From NCBI GenBank assembly GCA_947174175.1, contig CAMWHW010000005.1, positions 1 to 13,515 of the forward strand: a stretch of 13,515 nt of DNA, written 5' to 3'. Both the position numbers and the translations under genes were made by a program. This document shows, one piece after another, positions 1-6,941 of the stretch. Position 1 is the first letter of the stretch; each line of letters begins with the position of its first letter. Source of the DNA: an uncultured Clostridia bacterium (GTDB taxonomy: Bacteria; Bacillota; Clostridia; Christensenellales; Borkfalkiaceae). The notes below the pieces were generated by a model. That model did no database searches. It had not been told where the DNA came from and saw nothing but the letters and a program-made list of their open reading frames with translations.

Positions 1-104
1 ATTATAAGCAACACGGAGGTGATTATTACCGCGCCGAACGCTATTAAATCCCACACGGAAAACCATTTGGATTGTTTTATCTGTTCAATCTTTTTCAGCG
101 ACAT
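1..104 (-). CDS. N-terminus of an unknown membrane-anchored protein (runs off the window)
   Basis: Reading the minus strand from an ATG at 104 gives an open frame of 34 codons to the window edge. It begins MSLKKIEQIKQSKWF, a basic, probably cytoplasmic segment, followed by a hydrophobic stretch (about residues 20-34, LIAFGAVIITSVLL) that looks like a transmembrane or uncleaved signal anchor. The ATG lies 1 nt beyond the apbE stop (TGA at 106-108), and an in-frame stop 9 nt upstream fixes it as the earliest ATG. No SD is visible, so translation is probably coupled to apbE. Position after apbE and a short N-terminal anchor would suit a small NusG-domain-II-like protein, which I recall being common beside apbE in Clostridia. 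Too little is present to assign a family, and that suggestion is inference only. Confidence 0.6.
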   Translation of the reverse strand, partial: MSLKKIEQIKQSKWFSVWDLIAFGAVIITSVLLI

Positions 105-105
105 T

Positions 106-1302
106 TCAGTTCAGTACGATTTTACCGCTATCAACCGTATTTGCGATTTTGTAAGCGGAATTTTCAATTTTGATTTTTTTGGGACAGTTGGTAATAATTT
201 TACCGTTGCCACCCTCGAAAACGAGCATTATAACCTTGCAGTCCGATAAGTTTTTGTTGATATACTCAACCGCCTTTTCCTTACCCATTGCGGCAAGCGC
301 CGTAGTAAGCGCGTCAGCTTCCGCCGCAGAGCCGCCTATGATAGTTACCGAGGCGATACCCGTCTGAACGGGACTGCCCGTTACGGGGTCGATTATGTGG
401 CTGTAACGCACGCCGTCAACGTAATAGTACTGCAAATGGTCGCTACTTGTCGAAAGATTTTCGCCGCTTACGGAAACGGAGGCAAACGGCGAACCGAATA
501 CGCCGCGGGGGTCGCGCAGCATAAGCGTGTAATTGCCGCTTTTATTGCCGTTGTATTTTTTAAGACTCATGCTCGATTCGGAAAAACTGAAATAGCCGTA
601 CCCTATCCCCTCTTCCGTAAGCATTTTGTTAACCACGTCCGCGCACCAGCCCTTGCCTATGCCGCCCAGGTCAACCCTTAAAGAATAAACGTTGCTGTCT
701 CCTTTCACGGTTACCGTTTTATCGGGCTTAACCGCATAGTATCTGCCGTCGTCTTCCCTCAGCTCAACCTCGCCGAAACACTGGGAAAGTTCGCGGAACG
801 CTGTAACGTATTTTTCCTCTGGCAAAGGCAGATATCTGTCCTCGTTTTCGCCCGTCCACTCGCGCATATACGGCATACCTTCAAGCTCTGCGGCGGAATG
901 GTTCAAAAAGCCGTACAGGTCTTCGCTGTACCATATGGCTGGGTTAAAGCAGCCGTCCGTCTTAACGTAAACCTGCTTTGCAAGGGACAGAATTTCGTAA
1001 GCAGTTTTATCCACTTCCACGGCGGCGCCCGCTTCCGCCATATTGAATTTGTAAATATACGAAGTGCTCATCACCGAGCTTATGGAATTATCCGTCTTGG
1101 TCAGAAAAACTCTTACTCTTTCGTGAAGACTATCGAAGTCTTCCTTTGAGATATCCGATTTTGCGGCGGTAAGCTTTGCATATGAGCCCATCGAATATAT
1201 CTGTTTAACGTAAGATTCCGCATTTTTACAACCCGTAAATGCGGCACCTGCGGTAATCATAATCGAGAGCGCGGCCGTGCACGCGGCAATTTTTTTCTTC
1301 AT
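106..1302 (-). CDS. apbE: ApbE-family FAD:protein FMN transferase, lipoprotein
   Basis: 398 residues. ApbE enzymes use FAD and Mg2+ to attach FMN through a phosphoester bond to Thr/Ser of target proteins outside the cytoplasm. The N-terminus (MKKKIAACTAALSIM) is a lipoprotein signal with lipobox FTGC and Cys25 as the lipidation site. Family marks in order are MGSYAKL near the mature N-terminus, VDLGGIGKGWCAD (flavin/Mg region), YSHIIDPVTGSPV, and EADALTTALAAMG, whose Asp is expected to bind metal. The usual Gly-Gly segment after the VDLGG block is instead SFSESSMSL, a variant. An in-frame ATG at 1320 and a non-ATG opening at 1362 are possible. I chose 1302 because the signal peptide starts there, and the longest version would run into the upstream terminator. 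There is no SD; TATAAT lies 6 nt before the ATG. The STGAT lipoprotein next door is the obvious substrate candidate. Confidence 0.9.
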   Translation of the reverse strand: MKKKIAACTAALSIMITAGAAFTGCKNAESYVKQIYSMGSYAKLTAAKSDISKEDFDSLHERVRVFLTKTDNSISSVMSTSYIYKFNMAEAGAAVEVDKTAYEILSLAKQVYVKTDGCFNPAIWYSEDLYGFLNHSAAELEGMPYMREWTGENEDRYLPLPEEKYVTAFRELSQCFGEVELREDDGRYYAVKPDKTVTVKGDSNVYSLRVDLGGIGKGWCADVVNKMLTEEGIGYGYFSFSESSMSLKKYNGNKSGNYTLMLRDPRGVFGSPFASVSVSGENLSTSSDHLQYYYVDGVRYSHIIDPVTGSPVQTGIASVTIIGGSAAEADALTTALAAMGKEKAVEYINKNLSDCKVIMLVFEGGNGKIITNCPKKIKIENSAYKIANTVDSGKIVLN

Positions 1303-1308
1303 AGGCTT

Positions 1309-1337
1309 ATTATAAATCATTTTAAATGCATTTGCAA
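1309..1337 (-). promoter_or_regulatory. Probable sigma-A-type promoter of apbE, leaderless geometry
   Basis: On the minus strand TTGCAA (1332-1337) and a perfect TATAAT (1309-1314) are separated by 17 nt. The -10 box ends 6 nt before the apbE ATG at 1302, so initiation at the usual distance would fall on or within a base or two of the A of ATG. The promoter lies just after the terminator of the upstream lipoprotein gene, which makes an independent apbE promoter sensible. The -35 match is only 4 of 6, and the AT-rich context lowers certainty. Confidence 0.55.
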
Positions 1338-1348
1338 TTAAATTTGAA

Positions 1349-1373
1349 AAAAGACCGCGCAAGGCGGTCTTTT
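1349..1373 (-). terminator. Rho-independent terminator after the FMN-binding lipoprotein gene
   Basis: An 8-bp perfect stem (AAGACCGC/GCGGTCTT, 1351-1358 with 1364-1371), extended by A-T pairs, encloses a 5-nt loop. On the minus strand it is followed by a run of T residues. It sits about 20 nt beyond the lipoprotein stop at 1393, so it should end or attenuate that transcript before apbE. Confidence 0.88.
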
Positions 1374-1392
1374 CCGTTAAGTTTTATTTACA

Positions 1393-2178
1393 TTATTTAG
1401 CTGCGTTGCTTGCCTTTATAATGAGCTGGGCGTAGCTGTAATACGTGCCCGCTTCGGGCTTGGTATTGAAATCGTTCCATGTTGCGCCCGTGGAGATATT
1501 GCCGTCCATCCAGGGAGTGACCGACTTATCTTCCTTCGCGTCGCTGTCCCAGTTTGCGCTGCTCTTTGTAAGCTTAGTAAGATTTGCAAGACCGTAGCTC
1601 TTTACGTAAGATACGGTTGCGTCGCGGTTCATCTTCCAGCGCGAATAGCTTTCGCCATTTTTGTCCGTTCTCGTCCAGTAACCGTTTTCTTCCTTGTTGA
1701 GCGTTGCGTTGGTCATTATATCGGTCTTTTCCTGACCGCCTACCGTAACTTTAATGGAATTGGTCGTAACCGCCTCGTAATAAGCCTTAGCGTTCTTTTC
1801 CGCCTTTAAGTAGTCGCCGAGTATCTGGTTTGCGGAGGTGTAGTAACCCGCAACCTCGTTAACCGTCTTATAGGTAAGCGTCAAATCGCCGTATGACACG
1901 GTTTTGTAGTACGCGCTGTTTCCGTTCGCTACTTTGTCGTCGTCGGCAACGTCGGCGCCAGCCTTAATCTGAGTAGGCAGGCAGACTTCGTAAAGGCACA
2001 GATCCTTTACCATATTGCCGTTGGTTACTATTTTGGTGTATCCTACGTAGCTGCCTCCGTGAACGAGCCCGTAAGCTTCGCCCGTTTTGTCCGCAGAGCA
2101 GCCCGCAAGCGCCGCAATGCCCGCCGAAAGAGATACTGCAAGAGTAACGCCCACAACCGCTTTGGTTATTTTTTTCAT
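1393..2178 (-). CDS. Extracytoplasmic lipoprotein with FMN-attachment (STGAT) motif
   Basis: 261 residues. The signal peptide has positive residues MKKITK, a hydrophobic core and lipobox LAGC at 24-27, giving Cys27 as the lipid anchor. The mature part starts with a repeat-like block (GLVHGGSYVGYTKIV, then KDLCLYEVCLPT) resembling the opening of FMN-binding lipoproteins of Firmicutes. Near the C-terminus is DGNISTGATW, with STGAT at 229-233. This matches the core Ser/Thr-Gly-Ala-Thr sequence that ApbE flavinylates in FMN-binding-domain proteins, with Thr233 the candidate site. Listeria PplA, a flavinylated lipoprotein of extracellular electron transfer, is a known relative in function; similarity to it is inferred, not measured. 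The start has a good SD (GGAG at 2187-2190, 8 nt before ATG) and its own promoter. ApbE is the next gene, across a terminator. It could instead be a non-flavinylated relative. Confidence 0.72.
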   Translation of the reverse strand: MKKITKAVVGVTLAVSLSAGIAALAGCSADKTGEAYGLVHGGSYVGYTKIVTNGNMVKDLCLYEVCLPTQIKAGADVADDDKVANGNSAYYKTVSYGDLTLTYKTVNEVAGYYTSANQILGDYLKAEKNAKAYYEAVTTNSIKVTVGGQEKTDIMTNATLNKEENGYWTRTDKNGESYSRWKMNRDATVSYVKSYGLANLTKLTKSSANWDSDAKEDKSVTPWMDGNISTGATWNDFNTKPEAGTYYSYAQLIIKASNAAK

Positions 2179-2221
2179 AAAACTTGCTCCTTAAATAAAC
2201 GATTTTTTATATCCTGAAAAC

Positions 2222-2250
2222 AGTGTATCATATCGCATTTTTCCAGTCAA
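2222..2250 (-). promoter_or_regulatory. Promoter of the FMN-binding lipoprotein gene
   Basis: On the minus strand TTGACT (2245-2250, 5 of 6 to consensus) is followed after exactly 17 nt by TACACT (2222-2227, 4 of 6), preceded by TGA, an extended -10 (TGn). The start site would be near 2215, leaving a leader of about 37 nt with a strong SD. It lies between the ABC transporter stop (2302) and the lipoprotein start, so the lipoprotein can be expressed apart from the upstream operon. Confidence 0.72.
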
Positions 2251-2301
2251 TACGGTCCGTAATATTTATCGGTAAAAAACGTGATTTATATACCTGAAAA
2301 A

Positions 2302-5250
2302 TTACTCGGTGCGGAGCGCGACCACGGGGTCCTTCTTTGCAGCCGCCGCCGCGGGAATAAGTCCCGAAATGAGCGTCAGCCCTACGCTTATCGCAACCAT
2401 TATTATTGCCTGCCACCAAGGCAGAGCCGCAATGCCCCATATGCCCGCAAGTGCCACCACTATTACGTTTATGACCAGCGAGATAAGGTAGGTCACCAGT
2501 ATGCCGAACACGCCCGCGACGAGACCTATAATAAAGGTTTCGGCATTGAACAGGCGCTTGATATCCTTCTTTCTCGCACCGACCGCGCGCAGGATACCTA
2601 TTTCCTTTACCCTCTCGACGACGGACACGTAGGTTATAATTCCTATCATGACCGTGGATACGACGAGCGACAGCGCGGTGAACGCAACCAACGCAATGGT
2701 AATCATCTGAATCATAGTGTTAATCATATTGATTATCATTCCCACCGCGTCGGTATAGGTGATTTTCATGCTTGTATCGAGCTCGAACATCGTTTCGCTG
2801 ACCTCGCCCGTAGCCTCGTCGGTGACGGACATACAGTAAAGCGTTCCGTTTTCGCACATCTGGTTCCACTCATCCAGATAGTCGCATACTTTGTTCTTTG
2901 CGTCGAAGTCCGTGGGGTAAATATATATTGCCGAGGGAAGCTTGCCGCCGCCCATATACGTTGCCGTAACGCGCAGCAAATCCTTGGTTCCCGTACTGCT
3001 TAAACCCGAAGCCATAAGGTGCATAAAACTGCCGCCCTCGTAAATGGCGCTCGTGCCGGTTTTCTCCGTCATAACCGTATTGCCGTCGATATTTTCGTAT
3101 GAGGTATAGTAGAAGAAATAAGGCAGACTATCGAGATAGCCTTTTCCATTAGCCTGTATATCCTTGACGATTTGGCTTTCCCTGCTGTCTTCCAACATAT
3201 GCTTCGTCAGCGCGTTGGTATAGTAGAAACCGGGTTCTAAGCAACTGTACGAAATTCCCGACTTCTTCTGTAAAATTATCTTTACGTCCAGCTTCAAGCC
3301 CTTTTCCTGGTCTATATCTGCAAGAGGCACTTGTATCGGTGTACCGTCGGGAGCAGTCATAAATCCGCCGTTTGCCATATCCGGAACCAACGTAAAGTTG
3401 CCCGTCAGGTAGGGACGATGCAAAAAGCTTCCTGCCTGCGTTTTTACATACGCTTCGTCGTTGGGATACCACGTGAATTTTTTGGAATCGGGACCAATGA
3501 ACCTGGTTATATTAAGTCCGTTTTCGGGGTCGGCAACGCCGTTGGTAATACCGCTGCCCACCAGGCCGAGCTGCTCGTTGTAATTATCGTTGGTGCCGTC
3601 GTCCTCCCTTATTGCGTTGAACGCATAGTTCAAAAATTCCTCCTGCGTGAAATAGCCGTACTGACCGAGCGCAATATCGGTTATCATACTGTCGTCGACT
3701 ACCATTATAAGCGACTGCTTGTCGGCAAAGATTGCCTTCTTCTGCTCCTCGGAAAGCGACTTTGCGTCGTAGGTTACGCCCGACGGAGTTTCCGCCGCAA
3801 TAATGTCGTACTGACTTAAAACGTATTCGTAGTTGTCGGGAACTTCCTCGAAAGTGGAAATACTTGCTACCGTACCCGCAAAATTTGAATATGCGGGCTG
3901 TTCTTTTAAAATCTGCGAATACATTCCGCGGATAGCCGAAACCGACGTGATTTGCGAAGCGGCGTAATCGCCCTCGCTTTTAACCTTGAAATCGGTATAT
4001 ATATTGTTGGCAAGCGAGAAGCCGTAATCATACTGTATAACGTGCGTAAGCTCCGCGTCCATATGCCCGATATAGTCTATGTACTGGGGAGTTATTTCGT
4101 TGGTCTTGGTTACGTCCTTTGCAAGTCCTCCCAGCGTATCCATAAGCGACTGCACGTAAAGCTTGTCGTTTAGCTTGGTGATATTGACCTTTGGTTTGGA
4201 GGAGTTGGACATATCCATCAGCGACGAGAAGTCGATTGCCGAACGCGTTATCGCCACGGGGTTGCCCGAAAGCATATCCTCTTCCATATTCTTTATGTAG
4301 CTCTGAACGCCCGAAGAAATTGCAAGCACCAGCGACACGCCAATTATGCCGATTGAGCCGGCAACCGAAACCATTGCCGTTCGCTTGGACTTTGACAAAA
4401 GGTTTTTCATGCTCAGTGACAACGCCATGCCCACGGACATAGAGGTCTTTTTCTTTGCGCCCTTGTTGGTCTTTGCCTCGCTCTCCGCCGCACCGTCCGT
4501 TTCGGGCGCCGCAACGCTTTCTACGGGTTCGGCACTTTCCGCAACGGGTTCGGCGGTCTTTTCGTCCGCACCGTCGTAGGGCATGGTGTCGTCCACTACC
4601 TCGCCGTCTAAAAGTCTTACTATACGCGTGGAATACTGTTCGGCAAGCTCGGGATTGTGCGTGACCATAATGATGAGCCTGTCTTTGGAAATCTCCTTCA
4701 ACAGCTCCATTATCTGCACGCTGGTCGTCGAATCGAGCGCACCCGTCGGTTCGTCCGCAAGCACTATTTCTGGGTCGTTAATCAGCGCGCGGGCAATTGC
4801 AACTCTCTGTGCCTGACCGCCCGAAAGCTGGTTGGGGCGGTTGTTGATTTTGTCCTTCAAGCCCACCTTTTCAAGCGCGTCCAGCGCCCTCTGTCTGCGC
4901 TCCTGCTTGGATACGCCCGAAATCATAAGCGCAAGCTCGACGTTTTGCAGAATGGTCTGGTGGGGAATCAGGTGATAGCTCTGGAATATGAAGCCTATGG
5001 AATGGTTTCTGTAAGTATCCCAGTCTCTGTCGCCGTACTGCTTGGTACTGGTGCCTTCGATTACGAGGTCGCCCGAGGTGTACTTATCCAGTCCGCCTAT
5101 AATGTTCAAAAGCGTAGTCTTGCCGCAGCCCGACGGACCGAGGATAGAAACGAATTCGCTCTTCCTGAATTTCAGGCTAATTCCTTTAAGCGCCTGAACG
5201 GTCTCTCCCGCGACGTAGTAGTCCTTTTTTATGTCGTTTAATTCCAACAT
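2302..5250 (-). CDS. ABC transporter, ATPase fused to FtsX/MacB-type permease
   Basis: 982 residues from the ATG at 5250, chosen because AGAAAGG lies about 8 nt upstream and the ATPase domain begins there; an upstream opening at 5283 lacks support. The N-terminal ATPase (1-220) is complete: Walker A GPSGCGKTT at 38-46, Q-loop Gln90, signature LSGGQ at 142-146, Walker B IVLADEPTG at 162-170 and H-loop His198. It is of the LolD/MacB type. An Ala/Glu/Pro-rich linker (about 220-275) joins the permease: TM1 about 292-312, an extracytoplasmic domain of about 530 residues, then three TM segments (about 850-875, 905-935, 948-967). The FtsX-family segment ERVKEIGILRAVGARKKDI is at 879-897. Two copies should form the transporter. 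Family members move lipoproteins, peptides or antibiotics, or act as mechanotransmitters. The substrate here is unknown. It follows gltX by 35 nt and probably shares its transcript. I found no convincing terminator after it. Confidence 0.9.
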   Translation of the reverse strand: MLELNDIKKDYYVAGETVQALKGISLKFRKSEFVSILGPSGCGKTTLLNIIGGLDKYTSGDLVIEGTSTKQYGDRDWDTYRNHSIGFIFQSYHLIPHQTILQNVELALMISGVSKQERRQRALDALEKVGLKDKINNRPNQLSGGQAQRVAIARALINDPEIVLADEPTGALDSTTSVQIMELLKEISKDRLIIMVTHNPELAEQYSTRIVRLLDGEVVDDTMPYDGADEKTAEPVAESAEPVESVAAPETDGAAESEAKTNKGAKKKTSMSVGMALSLSMKNLLSKSKRTAMVSVAGSIGIIGVSLVLAISSGVQSYIKNMEEDMLSGNPVAITRSAIDFSSLMDMSNSSKPKVNITKLNDKLYVQSLMDTLGGLAKDVTKTNEITPQYIDYIGHMDAELTHVIQYDYGFSLANNIYTDFKVKSEGDYAASQITSVSAIRGMYSQILKEQPAYSNFAGTVASISTFEEVPDNYEYVLSQYDIIAAETPSGVTYDAKSLSEEQKKAIFADKQSLIMVVDDSMITDIALGQYGYFTQEEFLNYAFNAIREDDGTNDNYNEQLGLVGSGITNGVADPENGLNITRFIGPDSKKFTWYPNDEAYVKTQAGSFLHRPYLTGNFTLVPDMANGGFMTAPDGTPIQVPLADIDQEKGLKLDVKIILQKKSGISYSCLEPGFYYTNALTKHMLEDSRESQIVKDIQANGKGYLDSLPYFFYYTSYENIDGNTVMTEKTGTSAIYEGGSFMHLMASGLSSTGTKDLLRVTATYMGGGKLPSAIYIYPTDFDAKNKVCDYLDEWNQMCENGTLYCMSVTDEATGEVSETMFELDTSMKITYTDAVGMIINMINTMIQMITIALVAFTALSLVVSTVMIGIITYVSVVERVKEIGILRAVGARKKDIKRLFNAETFIIGLVAGVFGILVTYLISLVINVIVVALAGIWGIAALPWWQAIIMVAISVGLTLISGLIPAAAAAKKDPVVALRTE

Positions 5251-5285
5251 ATCCTTTACCTTTCTATATAATTTATTTTGCAATC

Positions 5286-6929
5286 TTATCTTTTACCAGC
5301 GCTCAGCCTTGCAAGCGTGCGGCTTCTTCCCAGTATGCCCATAACCGTGCACAGGTCGGGGGAATTGGGCATTCCCGTTACGGCAATTCGCAAGATTTCC
5401 GCAACGTCCGCAACGCTTCCTTTGTAGTTTTCGGGGTTTGCTTTGTAGTCGCTCATTTCGGCGGCAAAGCCGTTTTCCGCGGCTATCTGCTTTACCTTTG
5501 CAAACCACGCGGAGTTGTCGTCCTCCTCGCTATACACCGCGGCAAAGCCGTCTATCACGGAATTTACCGTCGCATTATCGAAGCGGTAGCAATAGTCGGG
5601 CGCAAACGTATCGTCAAAGAAATAGTCAATCATTCTTACGCCGCTTTCCGCGCGCACTATGTCCTTGCGCCTCTTCTTGCCGCCTATGCCGCAAATTAAA
5701 TTCAATATCTTTATTATATACTGCCCGTCGGCAAAATGTTGCCTGTCCTTATCCGTGCCGAACTCGCGCACCCAACCGTTCAGAAAGTCGTAGGTCTGCT
5801 CCGCCGACAGCGTGGAAAGCTCCGCCTTGGAAATATCGTTGAGCTTGTCGATATCGAACAGCGCGCCGCTCTTACCCATCTTGCTTATGGAGAACTTGAA
5901 GTCGCGGTAGTCCGCCTGCGGATTCTTTCTTTCCCACTCCTCGAAGTTGGAGTTGAGAATGGTCATTAAATATTTTACGACCGCCTTGGGATAGTAGCCC
6001 GCACTTCTGTAATAGTCGAGTGACAGTTCGGGGTCCTTGCGCTTGGAAAGCTTGCGCTTTACGCCGTTGTCCACTTTCATAAGCGAGCAGGTATGCCCGT
6101 ACTTGGGAAGTTGGAAACCGAGCACTTTGAAAAGTTCCAGATGAATGGGGAGCGACGACAGCCACTCCTCGCCGCGGATGACCAGCGTGGTGTGCATAAA
6201 GTGGTCGTCTATTGCGTGCGCAAAGTGATAGGTGGGTATGCCGTCCGATTTTAAGATAACGACGTCCTGGTCGTTTTCTGTGACGGTTATATCGCCCTTG
6301 ATTGCGTCGCGGAATGTGATTTTGTTGCTCGTATCGCCCTGCGATTTAAGCCTTATTACGAATGACTTGCCCGCTTCCAAATTGGCGTAAATTTCGTCCT
6401 CGGAAAGGTTGCGACACTTTGCGTATTTGCCGTAGTAACCCGTAATTTCCTTGTTAGCGGTCTGCTCCTCACGAACCGCGTTAAGCTCGTCCTCCGTGCA
6501 GAAACAAGGGTACGCCAGTCCGCGCTCTATCAGGTCCTTTGCGTAGGCGCGGTAAATCGAAGCGCGCTGACGCTGATAGTAGGGACCGTATTTGTTGAGC
6601 GGCGAATCTATCTCCGCACCCTCGTCGAAGTTGACTCCGAAATAGTCCAGCGAGCGGATAACGCTTTCCACCGCGCCGTCCACCTTTCTCTTTAAATCGG
6701 TGTCCTCTATGCGCAGATAAAAGATGCCGCCCGTGGTGTGCGCAATGCGCTCGTCCGCAAGCGCGCTGTACAGATTGCCCAGGTGTATAAAGCCCGTGGG
6801 CGAAGGCGCAAGTCTGGTTACCTCCGCACCCTTTTCCAGCTGCCTTTCGGGATACGCCTTTTCATACTCCTCCAAGGGGAGCAGATTGTCGTCGGGAATT
6901 AAAGTCGACGCAAGTTTTTTCAAGTCCAT
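5286..6929 (-). CDS. gltX: Glutamyl-tRNA synthetase (class I), N-terminally extended variant
   Basis: 547 residues. It charges tRNA(Glu), and possibly tRNA(Gln), with glutamate in the cytoplasm. The catalytic Rossmann fold is clear: RLAPSPTGFIHLGN at 39-52 carries the HIGH-type signature (here HLGN), IEDTD is at 74-78, and KRKLSKR (291-297) is the KMSKS-type loop. Cys142, Cys144 and Cys172 resemble part of the zinc site of bacterial GluRS. The motif RxAPSPTG normally lies within the first ten residues; here about 38 residues (MDLKKLASTLIPDDN onward) precede it, and total length exceeds the usual 470-500. The start is supported by GGAAG 7 nt upstream. The ATG lies 12 nt past the stop of the exporter gene, so the SD overlaps that gene's end and translation is likely coupled. 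A second GluRS elsewhere in the genome would make this a paralogue; that cannot be seen here. Confidence 0.92.
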   Translation of the reverse strand: MDLKKLASTLIPDDNLLPLEEYEKAYPERQLEKGAEVTRLAPSPTGFIHLGNLYSALADERIAHTTGGIFYLRIEDTDLKRKVDGAVESVIRSLDYFGVNFDEGAEIDSPLNKYGPYYQRQRASIYRAYAKDLIERGLAYPCFCTEDELNAVREEQTANKEITGYYGKYAKCRNLSEDEIYANLEAGKSFVIRLKSQGDTSNKITFRDAIKGDITVTENDQDVVILKSDGIPTYHFAHAIDDHFMHTTLVIRGEEWLSSLPIHLELFKVLGFQLPKYGHTCSLMKVDNGVKRKLSKRKDPELSLDYYRSAGYYPKAVVKYLMTILNSNFEEWERKNPQADYRDFKFSISKMGKSGALFDIDKLNDISKAELSTLSAEQTYDFLNGWVREFGTDKDRQHFADGQYIIKILNLICGIGGKKRRKDIVRAESGVRMIDYFFDDTFAPDYCYRFDNATVNSVIDGFAAVYSEEDDNSAWFAKVKQIAAENGFAAEMSDYKANPENYKGSVADVAEILRIAVTGMPNSPDLCTVMGILGRSRTLARLSAGKR

Positions 6930-6941
6930 ATTTTGTCTTCC

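Noticed and set aside
19..249. Plus-strand open frame starting GTG right after GGAGG
   Set aside because: It is antisense to the apbE end and to the next minus-strand gene, the SD touches the start with no spacing, and the product resembles no family.
2257..2272. Possible hairpin CCG...CGG after the ABC transporter gene
   Set aside because: Only three GC pairs close an AT-rich mismatched interior and no proper T-run follows; not a credible terminator.
2281..3003. Long plus-strand open frame opposite the ABC permease
   Set aside because: Rich in His, Arg and Tyr with no motif, exactly what antisense reading of a real gene gives; the minus strand here has clear FtsX-type sequence.
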